Source: Mytilisepta virgata
Taxonomy: Eukaryota > Mollusca > Bivalvia > Mytilida > Mytilidae
NCBI GenBank assembly: GCA_028015205.1
Contig: CM051514.1
Coordinates: 6,820,001-6,884,000, forward strand
Direction: 5' to 3'
DNA: 64,000 nt
Of this stretch, positions 58,188-64,000 are shown in pieces (positions within the stretch are counted from its first letter, which is position 1; every line of letters starts with the position of its first letter). Below the pieces are notes generated by a model. That model was not told the origin of the DNA. It ran no database searches and saw only the letters and a list, made by a program, of their open reading frames with translations. The translations under genes and the position numbers were made by a program.

Positions 58188-58237
58188 CAGATGAAAATTT
58201 ATACATATCGTCTTGAACCTTTGAAAAGGTAACGACT

Positions 58238-59284
58238 ATGTTCTCTTGCGAGAAGTGCAGTAAGACGTTTACGGAGAAGAGAAGCCTGATTCGCCACCAG
58301 AAGACACATGCTGTTGCGGACCAGACGTATTCATGCCAGGTATGTGGAAAGGAGTTTACCAGAGCAGATGTCAGGAATCGCCACCAGGAGTCCCACCAGT
58401 ACACCCTGGAGTGTCCAGACTGTGGGCAGTACTTTAACAGATCGGACAACCTTGCTCGCCACAGACTGTTGCATACCAAGCCAGATGCCAAGCCCAGGAT
58501 GATGAAACCAGTCAAGAGACCAGCCTCGCCACTACCTGGCCCCAGTGCGGAAAGACGCAGGATGAGCAGACCAGACAACCTACCAGTGAAGACAGCCATC
58601 AACCTTCAGCCAGACGTATTGCCAGAAGATCCCGATACCAGGGTTTTGTACCTGAGACACTGGCAGACCATCCGGACAGAAGAAAATACCGGCAACCGTG
58701 TCCAGGATCGGTTCAACTTTACGTTGAACGAAATTACAACTGGTACCTTTCCTGACATGGTTCGCCACATGTTCGAACTGCAGACCACGGCCTTCAAGAT
58801 CAACGTGTCGTTTGGCTTTGTACTGAGGAACGTAGAGACCGGAGAACTTAGATACTTCCATTCCAGCCAGAACAACGCCAGGTTTTTCAACATACCACAC
58901 CTGATAAGAAACGAAGAAGACATAGAGCAGTTTCTGGAAGAATTGAGCCGTCACGACATTTTGGAGTTCATCCGGCAGCAGAGACCAGATACCAAGTGGG
59001 TGGTGCATTTACTGACAAATGCCACGTTTTATGTCAACAAGTTGGTGGAACATCCCATAGGAGCCAGAGTCGTGTTACCAGACTTCATTTTGAAAAACCG
59101 TGGTGTCGTCGCACTGGTTTCTGGATCCCATGGGCCATATAATGACAAAACATCAAAACCTACTTATGTTAATTATAACCATGTTATTGAGAGTTTGGGT
59201 CATTACATGTTTGATAACTACTTATATGATCAAATTTTATATACTTATAGGCCAAAAGTTAAATCCAGAAAAAAAGAACAATAA
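58238..59284 (+). CDS. C2H2 zinc-finger protein with mobile-element polymerase-like N-terminal domain, truncated
   Basis: 348 codons from ATG 58,238. Three C2H2 fingers: residues 4-24 (CEKC...HQKTH), 33-53 (CQVC...HQESH) and 59-79 (CPDC...HRLLH), all with C-x2-C-x12-H-x3-H spacing. A basic, Pro-rich linker (about 80-120) precedes a conserved-looking domain (about 120-300) with RVQDRFNFTLNEITTGTFPD, FKINVSFGFVLRNVETGELR, YFHSSQNNARFFN and VDKW-like KWVVHLLTNATFYVNKLVEH. I associate this order with the N-terminal part of very large proteins in cnidarians and molluscs that end in a family B DNA polymerase and seem to be of mobile-element or viral origin; this is recall and should be tested. After VVALVSG (about 59,127) the sequence drops from balanced to AT-rich and about 50 unrelated residues follow before TAA. 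The downstream polymerase part is absent, so the gene is a fragment, or the true junction is an intron. It has its own repeat promoter just upstream. Confidence 0.7.
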   Translation: MFSCEKCSKTFTEKRSLIRHQKTHAVADQTYSCQVCGKEFTRADVRNRHQESHQYTLECPDCGQYFNRSDNLARHRLLHTKPDAKPRMMKPVKRPASPLPGPSAERRRMSRPDNLPVKTAINLQPDVLPEDPDTRVLYLRHWQTIRTEENTGNRVQDRFNFTLNEITTGTFPDMVRHMFELQTTAFKINVSFGFVLRNVETGELRYFHSSQNNARFFNIPHLIRNEEDIEQFLEELSRHDILEFIRQQRPDTKWVVHLLTNATFYVNKLVEHPIGARVVLPDFILKNRGVVALVSGSHGPYNDKTSKPTYVNYNHVIESLGHYMFDNYLYDQILYTYRPKVKSRKKEQ

Positions 59285-60020
59285 AATATATCTTCAAAGA
59301 TTGAACACAATATTTACATTTTTAGGATGAAAATTGAATTCTGCAACACTAGGGTCAAATGAGAACAATCAGGCAAGTTGATATTCTTGTAAAAACGCTG
59401 CGATTATCTTACAAATTTGCAGTTTAATGCATTCATAAAAATGACCAAATAACATACAGTGAAAATATACATGTATGTATGTACAAATGTGAATACATTT
59501 AGAATAAATACATGAAATAAGACAATTGCAATTCACCTTTTATTTTTTATTCTCGCTTAAGTTAATAGAGAAAATATTACAAAACAAACAAACAGCTTTA
59601 GTAATGTAATATATACCAGTGTCTACTAAGATAACACACACTAGCACTCGGCAAAAAAAAAAAAAAAAAAGTTTCATACACTAAGGGGACTTAATTAAAG
59701 GTTACATTGTTTGAATTGAGTTATCTTTCTTTAAATATTGGGTGGATACTTTCACAATGAAATTTTACAACCAAAATTTGGTTTTACTATTTTTTTTCTG
59801 ATTTCACTTTTTTATTTGTTAGTCTTAAGTTCATCAAATTTTTGGCACAGGATATTAAATATAGTAGCAGGAAGTCGACTGTATATGTAGGAAAGAATAT
59901 GCACAGACCAGACAAGGTAATTTTTTGTTTAAATGTGATCAGTTGTTTGAGACAATCTTCAAAACTATGTACATGTATCAGTATCAAAAGTTCAAGCACT
60001 CATAATGATATACCGTATAA
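59285..60020. other. AT-rich DNA before the L1-like ORF2
   Basis: Includes an A18 run at 59,653-59,670. An ORF1 for the following LINE was not found; only short frames are present. The 5' limit of the LINE is therefore unknown. Confidence 0.45.
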
Positions 60021-63000
60021 ATGAAAAATAATGTACTTCAGATTGTCTCATACAACTGCCAAGGTTTAAACTCAGCAGAAAAGCGAAGAGATGTATTTGA
60101 TTACTTAAAAGCACAGAAGTGTAATATTTACTGTTTACAGGATACACATTTTACTAAAAAAGACGAACCTTCAATCAGAAATTTATGGGAAGGAGAATGT
60201 GTCTTTAATTCATTTTCTTCTAATCAGAGAGGAGTAGCTATTTTATTTGATAAAAACTTTGAATATAAAATTATCAGAACCAAACAAGATGATCATGGGA
60301 ACCTATTGGGAATAGAGTTAGAAATTAATAAGAAGAAAATTACCTTGATAAACTTATATGGCCCAAATACTGATACACCAGAATTTTATGATAAGGTGAG
60401 CGAAGTAATTGATAATTTTGATAATCAATCAGTTATTATAACCGGTGATTACAATTTAGTCCAAAACCAAGCACTTGATACATTTAATTATAGAAATGTG
60501 AACAATCCCAGAGCTAAAGAGAAAATATTGGATATCAAAGAAATATATAGTCTAATTGATCCATTTAGAGAGCTGTATCCAGATGCAAAGCGATATACAT
60601 GGAGAAAAGCTAATCCGTTAAAACAAGCAAGACTAGACTTTTTCCTAATTTCACAAAATCTGTTCCATAATGTTCAGGATGTACTGATTCAAAACAGTTA
60701 CAGATCTGACCATTCACCAATCACTTTACAGTTCAAACTTAATGACTTTATTACTGGCAGGGGATTATGGAAATTTAATAACTCTCTTTTATATGACACA
60801 GAATATGTAAAAAATATAAAAGAAATAATAGAAAAGACCAAAGATCAATATGCCTCATTAGTTTACAATAGGGAAACTATAAATACATTAGACTGTTCAG
60901 ATATACAATTTACAATTGATGACCAACTATTTCTAGAGATACTATTAACAGAAATTAGGGGAAAATCAATTTCTTATGCGTCTTTCAGAAAGAAAGAAAG
61001 AAATAAACTTGAAAATGTTTTATCTGAAGAAATCAAAAAATTGGAGGATAACTTGCAAACAGAAGAAATCTTGGCCCAAATTGAACAAAAAAAGCAGATT
61101 TAAAACTCTTAAGGAAAGAAAAAATAAGGGGTCAATATATCAGATCAAAGATGCAATGGATAGAGGAAGGAGAAAAACCATCTAATTATTTTGTAAATTT
61201 AGAAAACAGAAACTTTGTCAACAAAACAATTCCCAAACTTATTAATAATGAAGGTACAACAATTGATAACCAGGAAAAAATCTTGGAAGAAGCCAAAAAA
61301 TACTATGAAAATCTTTATTCAAAAAAAGAAATGTTGAACACAGTGGATCTAAATGAAGAAATTCCATATCCAAATATTCCAAAATTACCTGACACTATTA
61401 AACATTCTTTAGAGGGGGAGATAACTTATTCAGAACTGACTTCTGCTATTAAGAAAGCTAAAAGTGGAAAAAGTCCTGGTTCGGATGGATTCACTAATGA
61501 ATTTTTTAAATTTTTTTGGATAGATTTGGGAAAATTTGTCTTTCGTTCTATAAAATATGGTTATGAGAAAGGGGAAATGTCCATTACTCAAAAACAGGGA
61601 ATTATAACATGTATTCCAAAAGGTGATAAACCCAGACAGTTCATGAAAAACTGGCGTCCAATTAGCCTCTTAAATGCAGTATATAAGCTTGCATCTAGTT
61701 GTATTGCAGAGCGCATCAAAACTGTTCTCCCAATTATTATAAATAATGACCAAACAGGTTTCATCCCGGGAAGATATATTGGAGAAAATACTCGTCTTAT
61801 ATATGATATACTTCACTTTACTGATGAAAATGATATTCCAGGCATTCTCCTTCTCATAGACTTTGAAAAGGCCTTCGATTCAATTTCTTGGAAATTTATA
61901 GAACAGGTTCTAGATTTTTTTAATTTTGGCACTTCCATTAAACATTGGGTTAAAACTTTTTACACTAATATTAAATCATCCGTTACACAAAATTGCTACC
62001 TATCTGATTTTTTTGAAATTCAAAGAGGATGTAGACAAGGAGATCCTTTGTCTCCTTATATTTTTTTACTTTGTGCTGAAATATTAGGAATATTAGTAAG
62101 ACATAATAGCGAAATAAAAGGTATAACTATAGATGATACAGAAATAATAATTTCACAATATGCCGACGACACTTCATTAATTCTTGACGGTTCTCCTGAA
62201 TCCTTAGATGCCTCTCTTCGCGTGCTGCAAATTTATGCTGATATGTCTGGTCTTAATATGAATCTTGATAAGACTATGGTGGTTTGGATCGGAAAGAAAA
62301 AATTTAGTCAGGATACAATGTGTGTAAAGTGGGGATTGGAGTGGGGCTCCAGCAGATTTACATTATTAGGTATTAAATATTCTGTTGACCTTGAAGAAAT
62401 GGAAAACCTAAATTATAGCTCTAAGTTTAAAGAAATAGATAATATATTAAAAACATGGTACAATCAGATACTCTCTCCGATTGGAAAGATCACAATTATA
62501 AAAACATTAATTATTTCAAAATTAAACCATTTATTTTTAACATTGCCAAGTCCTAATAGGATTTTACTAAAACAGTTCACCAACACTTTGTTTTCATTTA
62601 TTTGGGATAATAAACCAGATAAGATTAAAAGGGAAGTATTAGCTAAACCTTACTCCTTGGGGGGCCTTAAAATGCTGGATATTGATAACTACATAAAAGG
62701 GCTCAAATTAACTTGGATTAGAAGGATTTTCAGGACACATTCCAAACTTAACAAATTATTGTCATTCTCAGAAAAAATTAATATCGATCAGTTAGCATAC
62801 ATTGGTCCTTTTAAGAAAGTCAAAAATCCTTTCTGGCAAGATGTATTTAGTGCCTGGGTGGAACTTCAAAACTGCCAAACAGTTCAAACTGAAACAGAAT
62901 TTCTAACTTGCTGTATTTGGAATAATGAAAATATAAAAATAGGCAACCAGAAAATCATGTTTAAAGATTGGATTGCAAACAAAATATGGACATTTAATGA

Positions 63001-63805
63001 CTTAATTGATATTGAAGGCAAATTTCTGAATTTTCCCAAATTTAAAGAAATATTTAATGTCAATACAAATTTTCTAATATATCATGGTTTAATTTCTGCA
63101 ATTAAAGCATATATGAAAGCATTAGGACTCTCAAACAAAGATTTTACAAAACAACATGGTCCAATATTGCCAAAAACTATAAAAATCTTTTTCAAATCAA
63201 TAAAAGGCTCTAAAGACATGTATAACTCTTTAATCTATAAAGAATCAGATCTGAAATGTGAAGAAAAATGGTCATCAATATTAAATAGAAGTTACAGTTG
63301 GAAACAAATCCACAGCTTGCCATTTAATACCACAAGAAGTTTAAAATTACAGTGGTTTCAGTATAGGATAATTCATCGAATATTGGGTACAAATGAATTC
63401 CTTTACAAAATAAATATCAAACAAACTGATAAATGTAGTTTTTGTAATGAGGAAAAAGAAACCATTGAACATATTTTTTGGTCATGCCCTGTTATTTGCG
63501 ACCTGTGGGAGAGACTGAATCAGTGGATTTTTAATCTTACAGAAATTGAATTACCACTTAATATGGAAATTGTTTTATTTGGTCTATTGACGAAAACAGA
63601 TAAAAATTATATCAGAAATTTAATTATTCTAATGACAAAATTTTATATATATAGAACTAAAATGTGCGAGGATCAAACCAATATCATAGGATTAAAAAAT
63701 TACATAAGAGAAAATCTTTTGACAGAAAAATATATATTTTGCAAGAATAACACACCACAAAAAACAGATGCCTGCTGGAGCCCCTGGCTTCCAATTCTCA
63801 ACTAA
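60021..63805 (+). pseudogene. L1/Tx1-like LINE ORF2, one frameshift from intact
   Basis: The first part (60,021-61,103) is an APE-type endonuclease: SYNCQGLNS (9-17), CLQDTH (38-43, with Asp where many L1s have Glu), TGDYNLV (141-147), RLDFFL (204-209) and RSDHSP (228-233). The reading stops at TAA 61,101. The RT part continues one frame back; loss of one A from the run at 61,087-61,093 explains the break, since frame -1 gives ADLKLLRKEKIRGQYIRSKM in direct continuation. RT motifs, numbered from the ATG at 61,151: SPGSDGFTNEFFK (108-120), NWRPISLLNAVYK (168-180), LLIDFEKAFDSISW (234-247), RGCRQGDPLSPYIFLLCAE (292-310) and SQYADDTSLIL (335-345). A C-terminal knuckle CSFCNEEKETIEHIFWSC lies near 63,440. 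No RNase H. No other stop or shift over 3.78 kb, so the insertion is young. It encodes target-primed retrotransposition in the nucleus; ORF1 was not seen. Confidence 0.93.
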
Positions 63806-64000
63806 CATGCTACATTATATGTATATATAATTTTTGTTTGGTAGATTTTCTTTCTCGATCCAGCCATCATTTTGTTATATATATATTGTTTTAAACAAAA
63901 ATGAAAATACATTGTGTAACTGAATATCCTACATAAACTATCTTATAAAAAAAATGTGTATTGAAAATTTTAATATTATACAATGTAACTGATTTACGTT
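63806..64000 (+). other. 3' flank of the LINE, cut by the window edge
   Basis: AT-rich with no poly-A tail or tandem 3' repeat inside the window. The 3' end of the element may lie beyond 64,000. Confidence 0.5.

Noticed and set aside
58162..59008. Minus-strand frames of 105-146 codons
   Set aside because: Shadows of the zinc-finger gene; the plus frame has three perfect C2H2 fingers.

Overview
The window looks like one stretch of a lophotrochozoan, most likely bivalve, nuclear genome. It is AT-rich, has almost no long open reading frames, and is crowded with decayed retroelements, minisatellites, inverted repeats and short dispersed repeats. Several dispersed repeats resemble ones I know from marine mussel (Mytilidae) sequence, at about 19.7-19.9, 31.3-31.9, 37.6-37.8 and 40.3 kb. 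The placement in Mytilidae is an inference from memory, not a search result. Nothing suggests bacterial DNA.

Only one host gene is recognisable: the first coding exon of an ERG-type (KCNH) voltage-gated potassium channel on the minus strand at 26,440-26,515. It ends in a canonical donor site with the same phase as human KCNH2 exon 1. Because the gene runs leftward, much or all of 1-26,433 is probably its first intron. That stretch holds only repeats: an 18-bp satellite with a dimeric substructure (8,985-9,729), 30/36-bp and 38-bp minisatellites, foldback-type inverted repeats, and several copies of a repeat built from 150-170 bp units.

The centre (27-44 kb) holds a complete Tc1-like DNA transposon with TA target duplication and a single nonsense codon (32,974-34,519). 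Beside it lie two adjacent inverted-repeat elements with related termini and 6-bp target duplications (35,273-36,281 and 36,341-36,558). There are also a minus-strand Penelope-like reverse transcriptase relic and a 73-bp satellite that runs straight into another repeat family.

The right part (44-64 kb) is dominated by retroelements: a second Penelope-like relic (44.7-46.1 kb), an RT plus RNase H LINE relic (52.05-54.8 kb) between two 48-bp direct repeats, and a nearly intact L1/Tx1-like ORF2 with one frameshift (60,021-63,805). Between them are two GC-rich modules packed with ETS, CRE, NRF1 and E-box-like motifs (48.88-49.46 and 56.70-57.11 kb). A three-finger C2H2 gene (58,238-59,284) is preceded by CRE and kappa-B-like sites, three 77-79 bp repeats and a TATA box. 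Its body resembles the N-terminal part of large mobile-element DNA-polymerase proteins and is cut off at an abrupt composition change.

The best candidates for something undescribed are the TATGG-ended foldback family with a small acidic ORF, the transcription-factor-site arrays, and the zinc-finger gene with its repeat promoter.
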